From CAVTAV01 sp963732795 (GTDB lineage Bacteria > Pseudomonadota > Alphaproteobacteria > CAVTAV01): a stretch of 64,000 nucleotides of DNA. Of the stretch, positions 46,447-55,582 are shown in pieces. The stretch's first letter is position 1; the number at the start of each line of letters is the position of its first letter. Made by a program: the position numbers and the translations under genes. Below the pieces are notes generated by a model, which was not told the origin of the DNA, made no database searches, and saw only the letters and a program-made list of their open reading frames with translations. The stretch lies in the NCBI GenBank assembly GCA_963732795.1, contig CAVTAV010000002.1, forward strand, positions 124,001-188,000, given 5' to 3'.

Positions 46447-47790
46447 ATGGACGAGAAATCCGAAATAGGCGAGCCCGCCTGGCCGAGCGAGCGCGCGGCT
46501 TGGTACGGCATCGCGATCATGGCGTTGTGCACCATGTTCGCGTTCCTGGACCTCAATATCGTCTCGCTTCTGGTCCAGTACATCAAACAAGACCTCGCGA
46601 TCTCCGACTTCAAGATGAGCCTGGTGATGGGCTTGTCCTTCGCGGTCTTCTATACCTTTATCGGCCTGCCGATTTCGCGTTATGTCGACCGCAGCAGCCG
46701 CCGGCGGATCCTTTCGCTCGGTGTCGCGGTCTGGAGCCTGGCGACGGCGCTGTGCGGGCTGGCCCAGAATTTCTGGCAACTTTTCGCGGCCCGGGTCTTC
46801 GTAGGCGCGGGGGAGGCGGTCAACGGGCCGGCCGTCTATTCGATGATCTCGGATTTCTTCCGCAAGGAGCGGCTGCCGCGGGCGATCGCCGTGATGCAGC
46901 TCGGGACGGTCGCGGGGACGGGGTTCTCGCTGATCTTCGGCGCGGTCATCATCAAGCTGCTGATCGGCGTGCCGGACCTCCATGTTCCGGGCATCGGGGT
47001 CATCCGCTGGTGGCAAATGGTGTTCATCGCGGTGGGCCTGCCCGGCCTGATCGTGGCGGCGCTGGTGCGGACGATGGTCGAGCCGCCGCGTCGCGGGACC
47101 TTGGCCAAATCGGACGGTTCCCGGCTCGAGTTAAGGGAGGTGCTCCGCTATCTCTCGCGTAAGGGGCGCGTGTTCGGGCCGATGTTCGGCGGGCTGGCGA
47201 TCAGCTCGCTCGGCATGGGCGCCTCACAGATGTGGATGCCGACCTTCTATTTCCGCACCTATGGCTGGAGTCCGGCGAAGGTCGGCGGCGTCACCGGCCC
47301 GATCCAGATCGTCGCCAGCCTGATCGGCCTGTTCCTCGGGGCCTGGCTTGCCGAGCAATTCTCCAAGCGCGGCCGGCTCGATGCCTCGCTCAGGGTCGTG
47401 ATCGCGGCCCGCATGATCGGGATTCCGGCCGCGATCCTGACGCCGCTGATGCCGAACCCCTGGCTCGCGGTGGTGCTCGCCGCGCTCAGCATCCTGTCGG
47501 TCGCGATGGGCGGCGCATGCCAGAACGCCGCGCTGCAGATCGTGACGCCGAACGAGATGCGCGGGCAGGTGACGGCGCTCTATCTGTTCCTGTTCAACGT
47601 CGTCGGCCTTGCCTTGTCGCCGATGATCCTGGCGCTGCTGACCGATTACGTGTTCCAGTCGGAAAGCCAGATCCGCTATGCGATCCTGACCTCCGCCGTG
47701 ACCTTCGGCCCGATCTCGCTGTTCGTCATCTGGCTCGGCCTGAAGCCGTTCGGTCAGGAGGTTGCGCGTTTGAGAACATCGGGGGCATGA
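46447..47790 (+). CDS. MFS transporter
   Basis: Major facilitator of 447 residues with about 12 helices. Motifs: SRYVDRSSRRRILSLGVAVW, ARVFVGAGEAVNGPAVYSMI, RKERLPRAIAVMQLG and GGACQNAALQIVTPNEMRGQ. It is a paralogue of the transporter at 34088, sharing even the loop between helices 5 and 6 (IGVIRWWQMVFIAVGLPGL). An outer-membrane-barrel-like protein follows 23 bases downstream, so the pair may move the same compound through both membranes. Substrate unknown. Confidence 0.9.
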   Translation: MDEKSEIGEPAWPSERAAWYGIAIMALCTMFAFLDLNIVSLLVQYIKQDLAISDFKMSLVMGLSFAVFYTFIGLPISRYVDRSSRRRILSLGVAVWSLATALCGLAQNFWQLFAARVFVGAGEAVNGPAVYSMISDFFRKERLPRAIAVMQLGTVAGTGFSLIFGAVIIKLLIGVPDLHVPGIGVIRWWQMVFIAVGLPGLIVAALVRTMVEPPRRGTLAKSDGSRLELREVLRYLSRKGRVFGPMFGGLAISSLGMGASQMWMPTFYFRTYGWSPAKVGGVTGPIQIVASLIGLFLGAWLAEQFSKRGRLDASLRVVIAARMIGIPAAILTPLMPNPWLAVVLAALSILSVAMGGACQNAALQIVTPNEMRGQVTALYLFLFNVVGLALSPMILALLTDYVFQSESQIRYAILTSAVTFGPISLFVIWLGLKPFGQEVARLRTSGA

Positions 47791-47813
47791 CACAAAAATA
47801 GGGAGGGTGAGTC

Positions 47814-48596
47814 ATGAGATTGAAGCTATTGCATTTGGCCGCGCTAGGTCTGGCCGTGGTTTTCGCGACAGCCGTGTGGCAGCGGCCGGCCTTCGCCCAG
47901 ACCGACGAGATCCAGGTCTATGACGGCAGCCTCGCGGCGCCCGGCGTCATCAATCTCACCTGGCACAACAACTATACCCCCGACGGCGTCAAAACGCCCG
48001 CTTTTCCGGGGGCGATCGTCTCTAATCATTCTTGGAACGGCGTCACCGAATGGGCCTATGGGGTGACGGACTGGTTCGAGGCCGGGCTCTATTTCCCGCT
48101 CTACAGCCACGACATGAACCACGGGCTCACCTATAACGGTTTCAAGCTCAGGACTCTGTTCGCGGTGCCGCATGCCGAAGACCGGGTGTTTTTCTACGGC
48201 GTGAATTTCGAGTTCAGCTTCAACAAGAAACATTGGGACCAGAAAACGCACACGCTGGAGGTCCGGCCGATCATCGGCTGGCATCTTGGCAAGGTCGATC
48301 TGGTGTTCAACCCGATCCTCGACAGTTCCTACAACGGGATCAAGAAATGGGAATTCGATCCCGAGACCCGGATCGCCTATAACATCGACAAGACCTGGGC
48401 GGTTGCGGCGGAAGAATATGACGGGTTCGGTCCGCTCAATGGCTTCAATGCCGCCAATCAGCAGACCCATGAGTTGTTCGGCGTTGTCGACTATTCCGGC
48501 AGTCCCCTCGAGGTCGAAGCCGGCGTCGGCTTCGGCCTGACGCGGGCGAGCGATAACGTCACGTTCAAGCTGATCCTCGCCGCGGACCTGAATTAG
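47814..48596 (+). CDS. Outer-membrane beta-barrel-like protein
   Basis: Exported protein of 260 residues with a signal peptide to about residue 29 (AFAQ). It follows AGGGAGGGTGAGTC. The body shows alternating strand text: GVINLTWHNNYTPDGVKTPA, WAYGVTDWFEAGLYFPLYSH, GFKLRTLFAVPHAEDRVFFY and HLGKVDLVFNPILDSSYNGI, with a closing strand FKLILAADLN. This resembles the MetA-pathway (phenol degradation) transporter-like barrels and, more loosely, the 30193 gene product. It is probably co-transcribed with the MFS gene. Confidence 0.65.
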   Translation: MRLKLLHLAALGLAVVFATAVWQRPAFAQTDEIQVYDGSLAAPGVINLTWHNNYTPDGVKTPAFPGAIVSNHSWNGVTEWAYGVTDWFEAGLYFPLYSHDMNHGLTYNGFKLRTLFAVPHAEDRVFFYGVNFEFSFNKKHWDQKTHTLEVRPIIGWHLGKVDLVFNPILDSSYNGIKKWEFDPETRIAYNIDKTWAVAAEEYDGFGPLNGFNAANQQTHELFGVVDYSGSPLEVEAGVGFGLTRASDNVTFKLILAADLN

Positions 48597-48836
48597 CGCT
48601 TGGCTGCGTCATCTTGCGCGTGTCCGCAGGATTAAGAAAATTTAATTTACGCAACGCCTTAGGGCGCGAATCGCGAGTTCGCCCATGAGTCGCGGCTCCT
48701 GTCCGATTGGTCATGCGGCGGGCCGCGTCTTGCACGCGAAATCTTCCTTCCTAGGTGAAAAGCATGGGCGCGCAGGATCGCCCACTGCATCCTTCGCCGC
48801 GCCCGCCCAAGTCCATCCACGAAAGGAGACAATCCC

Positions 48837-49247
48837 ATGTCACTGAGGAAACTTACTGCGATAGCGATCGTAAGCTCGGCGGCGGGATTGGCGGCTCTGG
48901 GGGCGTCGCCGGTTGCCTTCGCCATGGCACCCCCTGCGCCGTTCGCGTTGGATTCGATTCAGCAGCAGGCCTATATGCGCCATGAAAACAAGTTCCAGCT
49001 TACCAACGATCAGATGAAGACCATCGCGACGAGCGATACGGCCCGGACCCGCCGGGTTTGCGTGAAATCGGCGGATCACTTCAAACCGTATCCCGCGGTT
49101 CCTGTTCGCATCGTCTCGGAGAACGGCGAACAGACCGTGACGCCGGGTGAGTGCGTCAGCGTGCACAGCAAGATCCTCAAGGTGACGCCGGCCGGCCGGC
49201 TCGCCATGGACGAGGCGCTCACCGGCAAGATCACCGACCGGAGCTGA
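48837..49247 (+). CDS. Small exported protein of unknown function
   Basis: 136 residues with a clear signal peptide (MSLRKLTAIAIVSSAAGLAA...VAFAMA) and ribosome site GAAAGGAG before the ATG. The mature part has two Cys (RVCVKS and GECVSV), a KFQLTNDQMKTIATSDTART segment and a basic centre. I do not recognise a domain. Possibly periplasmic with one disulfide. No operon partner is evident. Confidence 0.7.
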   Translation: MSLRKLTAIAIVSSAAGLAALGASPVAFAMAPPAPFALDSIQQQAYMRHENKFQLTNDQMKTIATSDTARTRRVCVKSADHFKPYPAVPVRIVSENGEQTVTPGECVSVHSKILKVTPAGRLAMDEALTGKITDRS

Positions 49248-49366
49248 TAGCCAGGCTCTCCAAACTCGACCGGCGGGGCGTCGCGACCGCGGCGTCCCGT
49301 TTGTTTGAGTCCTTCGCCGATCCGGCCATTATGCTAACCTCCTCGCGCAACTGAGGGGAGGAAGCG

Positions 49367-50138
49367 ATGGCCGTACCGGCATTGGATTTCACAGGCCAGA
49401 CCGCATTGGTGATAGGCGGAACGAGCGGCATCGGCCGCTCCGCCGCGATCGCTTTCGCCGAGGCGGGCGCGAATGTCGTGATCGCGGGGCTTGGCGAGGC
49501 GGAGGGTTGGGAAGTCGAGGCCGAGATCCGCAAGGACGCCGGCTCGGACGCCCTGTTCGTCGAGACCGACGTGACAAGCGAGGACGATATGCGCGTGCTC
49601 ATGGCGCGGGCTGAGGAACGCTTCGGCCGCATCCATGTCGCGGTCAACAATGCCGGGACCGAGGGCAAATTCGGGCCGGTTCAGGATCTCGCATCCGAGG
49701 ATTTCGACCGCATCATCGCGATCAATCTCAAAGGCATCTGGCTCGGCCTCAAATACCAGATCCCGCACATGCTGGCCCAAGGCGGCGGCGCGATCGTCAA
49801 CACGGCGTCGAGCGCGGGCGTGACCGGCATCGCCAATGTCGCGGTCTACACCGCCAGCAAGCACGGTGTGGTTGGCCTCACTAAGGCGACCGCGCTCGAA
49901 CTCGCCGAATCCAATATCCGGGTCAACGCCGTCGCGCCCGGCCCGGTCAACACCGGACTCCTCGCGCGCATGATCGAGGGCAAGATGGACGCTTCGGTCA
50001 TCGCCGAGAACGTCCCCATGCGGCAGGATTTCCGAACCCGACGAAATCGCCGGCGCGATCCTCTGGCTGTGCTCGGATGCCGCGTCCTATGTCACCGGGC
50101 ATACCCTGGTGGTCGATGGCGGGATGACCGTGCCCTAA
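49367..50138 (+). pseudogene. SDR family oxidoreductase, one late frameshift
   Basis: Classical short-chain dehydrogenase of about 256 residues. GGTSGIGRS lies at residues 17-25, NNAGTEGKFGP follows, then NTASSAGVTGIANVAVYTAS with the YTASK pair, and RVNAVAPGPVNTGLL. The frame breaks near 50027 after ENVPMRQ; the next frame completes EPDEIAGAILWLCSDAASYV and TGHTLVVDGGMTVP to the stop at 50138. One indel restores the canonical C-terminus, so the gene is probably functional. Confidence 0.87.
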
Positions 50139-50149
50139 GACAACAAGTC

Positions 50150-50227
50150 TCCGTTCGGACTGCGCCTGTTGAAGTCCGCTGCTTGAGCGTGTCTCCACGC
50201 CCTTCGACAAGCTCAGAGCGAACGGTG
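50150..50227. repeat. Dispersed repeat, full copy (CCGTTCGGAC...GAGCGAACGG)
   Basis: Outer arms CCGTTCG and CGAACGG, inner parts CTGCGCCTGTTGAAGTCC and CTTCGACAAGCTCAGAGC. It is the complete form of the element seen in part at 17803-17828. It lies between two convergent SDR genes and may act as a bidirectional terminator. Confidence 0.7.
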
Positions 50228-50235
50228 GTGGGGGC

Positions 50236-50950
50236 TCAGAATTTCTCCACCCAAGGCCTCAAATCCATCTCCTGGGTCCAAGCGCTGCGTTCCTGGCGAT
50301 GGAGGGACATGTACGCTTCCGCGATGTCCTTGGGCTTGAGGAGCGCGTCGGGGCCTCGGTCCTTGGCGAGTTCGGCGTAGCGCTCGGAGTCGATCTGGCC
50401 GTCGATGATGACATGGGCGACATGGATGCCCTTGGGGCCGAGCTCGCGCGCGAGGCATTGGGCGAGCGCCCGGAGGCCGAATTTCGGCACCGCGAGATTG
50501 GCGAAGCCCTTGGAGCCGCGCAATGCCGCCGTCGCGCCGGTGAAGATGATCGTGCCGGGCCGCGGGGCAGCATCTGCCGGGCGGCCTCCTGGCCGACCAG
50601 GAATCCGCCGAGGCAGCCGATCTTCCAGCAGCGCTCGAAATCCTCGGGCGTGATGTCGAGGACCTCGCCGGGCTCGAAGGTGCCCGCATTGAACACGACG
50701 AGATCGGGCTCGCCGAGATCGGCGGCGATCCGCCGGAAGATCGCCTTGATCGAGCGCGGATCGGCGGCGTCGGCGGCATAGGGGATGACCGTCTTGCCGA
50801 GCTTCTTGGTGAGCGCCGCGATCCGATCGAAGTCGCGCGCGACGGCCGCGACGGCCATGCCTTCGGACGCACATCGGGACACGAGGGCTGCCCGAGCGCC
50901 GGGCCGACTCCGACGATGATGGCGACTGGCTTGGTCCATTGTTTGTTCAT
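50236..50950 (-). pseudogene. SDR-like oxidoreductase lacking the classical catalytic Tyr, two frameshifts
   Basis: About 238 residues. It starts MNKQWTKPVAIIVGVGPALG and, after an indel near 50890, continues ALVSRCASEGMAVAAVARDF. The body has GEPDLVVFNAGTFEPGEVLD (NAG motif) and, after a second indel near 50575, TIIFTGATAALRGSKGFANL and AVPKFGLRALAQCLARELGP. The usual YxxxK is replaced by VPKFG text with no Tyr four residues before Lys. The family of glucose/ribitol-like SDRs with PKFGLRALAQ is common in proteobacteria; whether it is catalytic is uncertain. It lies downstream of the KQP-repeat membrane protein. Confidence 0.72.
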
Positions 50951-50957
50951 CGCCCTC

Positions 50958-50987
50958 GACCCTCTCCCGAATCTGCGGGAGAGGGTC
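50958..50987. repeat. Inverted repeat GACCCTCTCCCG-N6-CGGGAGAGGGTC
   Basis: Perfect 12-base arms with a 6-base loop. It lies between the membrane-protein gene and the start of the SDR-like gene, just upstream of that ATG (minus strand). It is a typical intergenic palindrome; it could act in mRNA processing or weak termination. Confidence 0.75.
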
Positions 50988-52090
50988 AAGAGGCGCGCCC
51001 TGTCGGGGTCCGGCTATTTCGTCCGCCGCCGCGTTGCCGCGCAACGGCCAGAAATTGAAGTACTGCGCCACCACGACCATCATCGGGAAGGTCATGGCGA
51101 GCAGCGCGGAGGCGAGCCAGTTCTCGACATCCGGCGTCTGGATGACGAGGTCGGGCGTCACCATCGGCTGGAGCCAGAGATAGAACTGAGGCAGCAGCCA
51201 GCCGCAGAGCGCCTGCGATGACGAGACGGCCGATCCCCGCGACGGGCTGCTTCGCGCCTTCGAACAGCTTGCCCTCGAACATCACGACCGGCACGAGGCA
51301 GCCGAACAGCAGCCCGATCGAGCCATAGGCCTGGAATTTCACCGGATTGAAGCCGAGCCCGTAGACCCCGACGCCCCAGATGATCCCGGTCACCACGAAA
51401 ATGAAAATCGTGGTCGCGACGCCCATCATCGGCTGCTTGCGGAACGCCTCGACGGCCGTGATCGGCCAGAAGTCGAACATGATCAGGACGAAGACAACCG
51501 TCACGGTCGTCACCGAGAACGACAGAACCGTGTTCGCATCGAACGCCCCCATCGGATCGAGCTGCTCGAAATAGACCGGCGCGCCCTTGAGGAAGGCGAA
51601 GTCGAACAAAAGGTAGAACAGCAGATAGCCGACTAGATAGGTCACCAGCAGCACCGACAGCCCGATTACGAACTGGCTCTTGGTCATCGCCGAGACCGGC
51701 CAGAGGCCCCAGGGGACGACAAACCAGAAGGTGATCAGCACGGCGAAAATCAGGTAGATCAGCGTCATCGGCGTCGGCTGCATCGCTCCTGGAATGGTCG
51801 TGGCCATTCCGGCAGTGTAGAACACGGCCAAGCGAGATGATCGCCGCGATCACGAGCGTGATCACTAGAAGCGCGATGCCCTTCATGGGTTGCTTCATAT
51901 CTTTGAGAAACGCCGGATATTGCGTCTGCAGCACGAGCGCCATCATGACCTCGACCGGCACGCAGGTGGCGACGAAATAGGTCACCCAGCCGCCGAACAT
52001 GGCGGCGCTGAACAGAGACACGATGACGAGCGAAATCGCCATCGCGATCACCAGGCCGAAAATGCCCAGGATCGGTTGCTTGATGGACAT
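50986..52090 (-). pseudogene. Multi-pass membrane protein with KQPxxG-helix repeats, unknown function, two or more frameshifts
   Basis: About 360 residues with ten or so membrane helices. The gene starts MSIKQPILGIFGLVIAMAIS after GGGGGTAGTACACC. The unit KQPxxG(I/V) followed by a helix recurs: KQPILGIFGLVIAMAI, KQPMKGIALLVITLVIAAII, KQPMMGVATTIFIFVVTGII and KQPVAGIGRLVIAGAL. A degenerate fifth copy is KSQFVIGLSVLLVTYLVGYL. Frames change near 51830 and 51210; the last frame ends with FPMMVVVAQYFNFWPLRGN and its stop cannot be fixed. I do not recognise the family. It is placed between catabolic genes, so a transport role is possible but unproven. Confidence 0.65.
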
Positions 52091-52170
52091 GGTGTACTAC
52101 CCCCCGAAAAAAGTCCCCGTCCATAGAGGAAACTATTTGCCCGGCGGGATCAAGCCCCCTCGCGGGCCCG

Positions 52171-53296
52171 TCACGACGAGCCCCAGACCTCCCGGGCAGT
52201 CTCAACCACCAGCCGGAGCTTGGCGAATTCCTGCTCGATGGTCATGGTCGCGCCCTCGATGCCGCTCGCGAATCCGCATTGCGGGCTGAGGGCGAGCTGC
52301 TCCAGGGGCACGAACTTGGCCGCCTCATCGATCCGGCGCTTGAGGTCGTCCTTGGATTCGAGCTCGCCTTTCTTGGTGGTGACGAGGCCCAGGACGGCGA
52401 CCTTGTTCTTGGGCAGGAAGCGAAGCGGCTCGAAGCCGCCGGCCCGCGCCGTGTCGTATTCCAGGAAATAGCCGTCTGCGTCGATCTCGTTGAACAGCAC
52501 CTCGGCGACCGGGTCGTAGCCACCTTCGGCCATCCAGTTGCCGGCGAAATTGCCCCGGCAGATATGAAGGCAGACCACCATGTCGCTCGGCCGGCCTGCG
52601 ATCGAATCGTTGATCAGCTTGGCGTAGGTGTGGGGCAGTTTGTCCGGGTCCTCGCCGATATTGGTGCGCACTTCCTCGCGAAGCGTCGGGTCGCATAGAT
52701 AGGCGAAATTGACCTCGTCCAGCTGCAGATAGCGGCAGCCCGCCGCCGCGAGGTCCGTGATCTCCTCGTTATAGATTTTCGAGAGATCGCGCAGGAATTC
52801 GGCCATATCGGGATAGGCCTTCTCGTCGACCGTGTGGCGGCCGCCGCGGAAATGCATGACGGACGGCGAGGGGATGGTGAGCTTGGGCGTGGCGTGGGCG
52901 ACCGATTTCAGGAACTTGAAGTCGTCCACGAAAATGCTCTTGGTCCGGCGCATCTTGCCGACCACGATCGAAGCATGGGGCCTACCCGCGGTGGTGCCCT
53001 TCTCGCTATGAAAACGAACCGTGAATTTAGGCTCGCCGCGCTGCACGTTCTCGATCTTGAGCAGGAAATCGCTCTGCCAGGTGCCGCGGTTGAATTCGCC
53101 GTCGGTGACCGATTTGAGCCCTATATCCTCCTGCCGCTTGACCACGTCGCGGATCGCGGTGCGCTGGATCCGGAGAAGCTGCTCGTCCGACATCTCGCCG
53201 TTCGCCCTGGCTTTTCGGGCGTCCGATCAGGCCCTTGGGGCGAATCAGGCTGCCGACGTGATCGGCACGAAAAGGTGGTTTCATTCGACTGAACAT
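52171..53296 (-). pseudogene. Cobalamin-independent methionine synthase II-like protein (MetE C-terminal fold), one frameshift
   Basis: Zinc-dependent methyltransferase-fold protein of about 370 residues, similar to YxjG/YxjH-type stand-alone MetE catalytic domains. It opens MKPPFRADHVGSLIRP, then shifts frame near 53205 to SDEQLLRIQRTAIRDVVKRQ and DIGLKSVTDGEFNRGTWQSD. Zinc-ligand regions are MVVCLHICRGNFAGNWMAEG and LALSPQCGFASGIEG. True methionine synthesis is uncertain; such homologues in aromatic regions may move methyl groups from methoxylated or other substrates. It is divergent from the LigJ-like gene across 260 bases without a gene. Confidence 0.82.
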
Positions 53297-53556
53297 GGTG
53301 CAGCGGATACCCCCATTTGTTCTGGCCGGGCCGCATCGGACTTGTGATCGCACCCGGATTGACGTCTTATTGGAATGTTGACATTACATCATATAGCGGA
53401 TGACGGTGACCGTGGGAACCTGTTTGCGGACGCGTTGAGGCGGGGCCATACGGGATCACATAATCCCAAAGGATACAAGCGGCTGGGCCGTACTTGCCGC
53501 CTCGGCACGGCGCTGCTACACCTCATCCTCAAGGTGGAACAAGGGGGAGAGTTCGG

Positions 53557-54576
53557 ATGATCATCGACGCCCATGCCCATGTCAGTGCTCCGACCGAATT
53601 ATGGGCCTATAAGGCGGTTCTCCTGGCCTCGCGCGGGTCGCACGGAAGAGGTGGTGTGAAGGTCACCGACGACCAGCTCCGCGCCGCCGCCAACAAGCAG
53701 GAAATCGGACCCTACGGGCATCTCGATTATCTCAAGCATGTTCATACCGACATGCAGCTTATCTCGCCTCGGCCGTTCCAGCTGATGCATTCGGAGAGCC
53801 CGGCGAAGATCGTCCAGTGGTTCACCGAAGAGTGCAACAATATCATCTACCGCCAGACCCAGATTTTCCCGGATCTGTTCTTCGGCGTGTGCAGCATCCC
53901 CCAGACCGCCGGCCGGCCGATCGAGGAGGCCCTGCCGGAGCTGGAGCGCTGCGTCAACGAGCTCGGCTTCAAGGGCTGCCTGGTCAATCCGGATCCGTAT
54001 GAGAACGGCGGCACCGAGGCGCCGCCGCTCGGCGACCGTTACTGGTATCCGCTCTATGAGAAGCTCTGCGAGTTGGACGTGCCGGGCCACATCCACGCCA
54101 CCGGCTCCCGTTCGGCGCGGACGCCTTACTCGATGCATTTCATCAATGAGGAGACGATCGCCGTCTTCGGCCTGCTGAATTCCAATGTTTTCAAGGACTT
54201 CCCCAAGCTGAAAATGATGATCAGCCATGGCGGCGGGGCGATTCCCTATCAGCTCGGCCGGTTCGAGGCGGGCTTCCTGCGCCAGGGCAAGCGCTTCTCC
54301 GAGGAAATGCGGAACCTTTATTACGACACCGTGCTCTATACCCAGGATGCGGTGGAGTTGTTGATCAAGACCGTCGGCTATGACCGCTGCCTGTTCGGCG
54401 CGGAATGCCCCGGAGTCGGCTCGGTCGAGGATCCGAAGCTCGGCCGCACCCTCGACGATGTCGCGCCGAGCATCAAGGCGATCGATTGGCTCACCGACGA
54501 GCAGAAGAACGCGATCCTTTCCCAGAACGCGATCGATCTCTTCAAGCTCGATGTGAAAGGCAAAGCCCATGGCTGA
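53557..54576 (+). CDS. Amidohydrolase, 4-oxalomesaconate hydratase (LigJ)-like
   Basis: Metal-dependent TIM-barrel hydrolase of 339 residues; start after AGGGGGAGAG. MIIDAHAHV carries the HxH metal pair (His6, His8). Then come PRPFQLMHSESPAKIVQWFT, CNNIIYRQTQIFPDLFFGVC, ELERCVNELGFKGCLVNPDP, RYWYPLYEKLCELDVPGHIH, MISHGGGAIPYQLGRF and CLFGAECPG. ELERCVNELGFxGCxxNPDP is very like LigJ of the protocatechuate 4,5-cleavage pathway; gamma-resorcylate decarboxylases are the other near group. The next gene, a LigB-type dioxygenase, overlaps by 8 bases, which supports a meta-cleavage role. Confidence 0.82.
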   Translation: MIIDAHAHVSAPTELWAYKAVLLASRGSHGRGGVKVTDDQLRAAANKQEIGPYGHLDYLKHVHTDMQLISPRPFQLMHSESPAKIVQWFTEECNNIIYRQTQIFPDLFFGVCSIPQTAGRPIEEALPELERCVNELGFKGCLVNPDPYENGGTEAPPLGDRYWYPLYEKLCELDVPGHIHATGSRSARTPYSMHFINEETIAVFGLLNSNVFKDFPKLKMMISHGGGAIPYQLGRFEAGFLRQGKRFSEEMRNLYYDTVLYTQDAVELLIKTVGYDRCLFGAECPGVGSVEDPKLGRTLDDVAPSIKAIDWLTDEQKNAILSQNAIDLFKLDVKGKAHG

Positions 54577-55582
54577 GATCGTGCTCGGCATGTGGACGTC
54601 CCACGGGCCGACGCTCTCGACGACCGCCGAGCAATGGACCATGCGCGTGCCCGCCGACAAGGCGAACAAGCACCATCCGTTCCGCGGCAAGACCTACGAT
54701 TTCGACCAGCTTGTCGAGCTTCGAAAGAATGAGAACCTTGCCGCGCAGTGCACCCTCGAGGAACGCAAGAAGCGCAAGGCCGGCTGCGACCGGGGCATCG
54801 CGAAGATGGCCGACAAGTTCGCCGAGGTCGCACCCGACGTCGCGGTGATCTTCGGCAACGATCAGCACGAACTGTTCATGGAGGACGTCATACCCGCCAT
54901 GACGGTCTTCTGGGGGGATACGATCTGGGACCAGCCTGCCACCGAGGAACAGGCCGCCCGGATGCCGCCCGGCATTCACGCCGCCGAGCAGGGCCACAGC
55001 CCGCCGGAATACCGCGAATATCCGGGCCTGCCGGAGCTCGGCCTCAAGATCATCCAGGCCTCGATCGCGAACGGCTTCGACGTCGCGCAGTCCAAGACCT
55101 TGCCCAAGCCCGTAGGCCATTGGGCCCACGGCGCGCCCCACGCCTTCGGGTTCATCTACCGCCAGATCATGCGCGACAAGGTGATCCCCAACGTGCCGGT
55201 CATCTTCAACACCTTCTTCCCGCCGAACCAGCCGCCCGCGAAGCGCTGCTTCGAGTTCGGCCGGATGGTGGGCCGCACGATCCGGGAATGGGAGTGCGAC
55301 AAGCGCGTCGTCGTCTTCGGCTCGGGCGGCATGAGCCATTTCGTGATCGACGAGGATTTCGACCGCATGTTCTTCGATGCGCTCAGGAACCGCGACGCCG
55401 AGAAGCTGACCAGCATCGACGACAGCTATTTCCAGTCCGGCACCTCGGAGCTCAAGAATTGGGTCACGGCCGCCGGCGCCCTGTTCGACACGGATCTCAA
55501 AGGCGATCTCGTCGAGTACCAGCCCTGCTACCGCTCCGAAGCGGGAACGGGGACAGCGAACGGTTTCGTGTATTGGAGCTAG
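54569..55582 (+). CDS. LigB-type extradiol ring-cleavage dioxygenase
   Basis: Fe(II)-dependent class III extradiol dioxygenase of 337 residues. MAEIVLGMWTSHGPTL places His12 exactly as in LigB; VIFGNDQHELF carries the second His ligand, and VVFGSGGMSHFVIDEDFDRM the catalytic His. It is longer than LigB (about 300) and no LigA small subunit lies next to it, so it may be a single-chain enzyme or recruit LigA elsewhere. It pairs with the LigJ-like hydratase gene. The natural substrate could be protocatechuate, gallate or a methylated relative. It is convergent with the NRPS A-T gene, stops overlapping by 4 bases. Confidence 0.85.
   Translation: MAEIVLGMWTSHGPTLSTTAEQWTMRVPADKANKHHPFRGKTYDFDQLVELRKNENLAAQCTLEERKKRKAGCDRGIAKMADKFAEVAPDVAVIFGNDQHELFMEDVIPAMTVFWGDTIWDQPATEEQAARMPPGIHAAEQGHSPPEYREYPGLPELGLKIIQASIANGFDVAQSKTLPKPVGHWAHGAPHAFGFIYRQIMRDKVIPNVPVIFNTFFPPNQPPAKRCFEFGRMVGRTIREWECDKRVVVFGSGGMSHFVIDEDFDRMFFDALRNRDAEKLTSIDDSYFQSGTSELKNWVTAAGALFDTDLKGDLVEYQPCYRSEAGTGTANGFVYWS

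Noticed and set aside
53375..53400. Sigma-70 promoter TTGACA...TATAGC before the LigJ-like gene
   Set aside because: The two hexamers are only about 8 bases apart, far from the usual 16-18, so the match is not credible.
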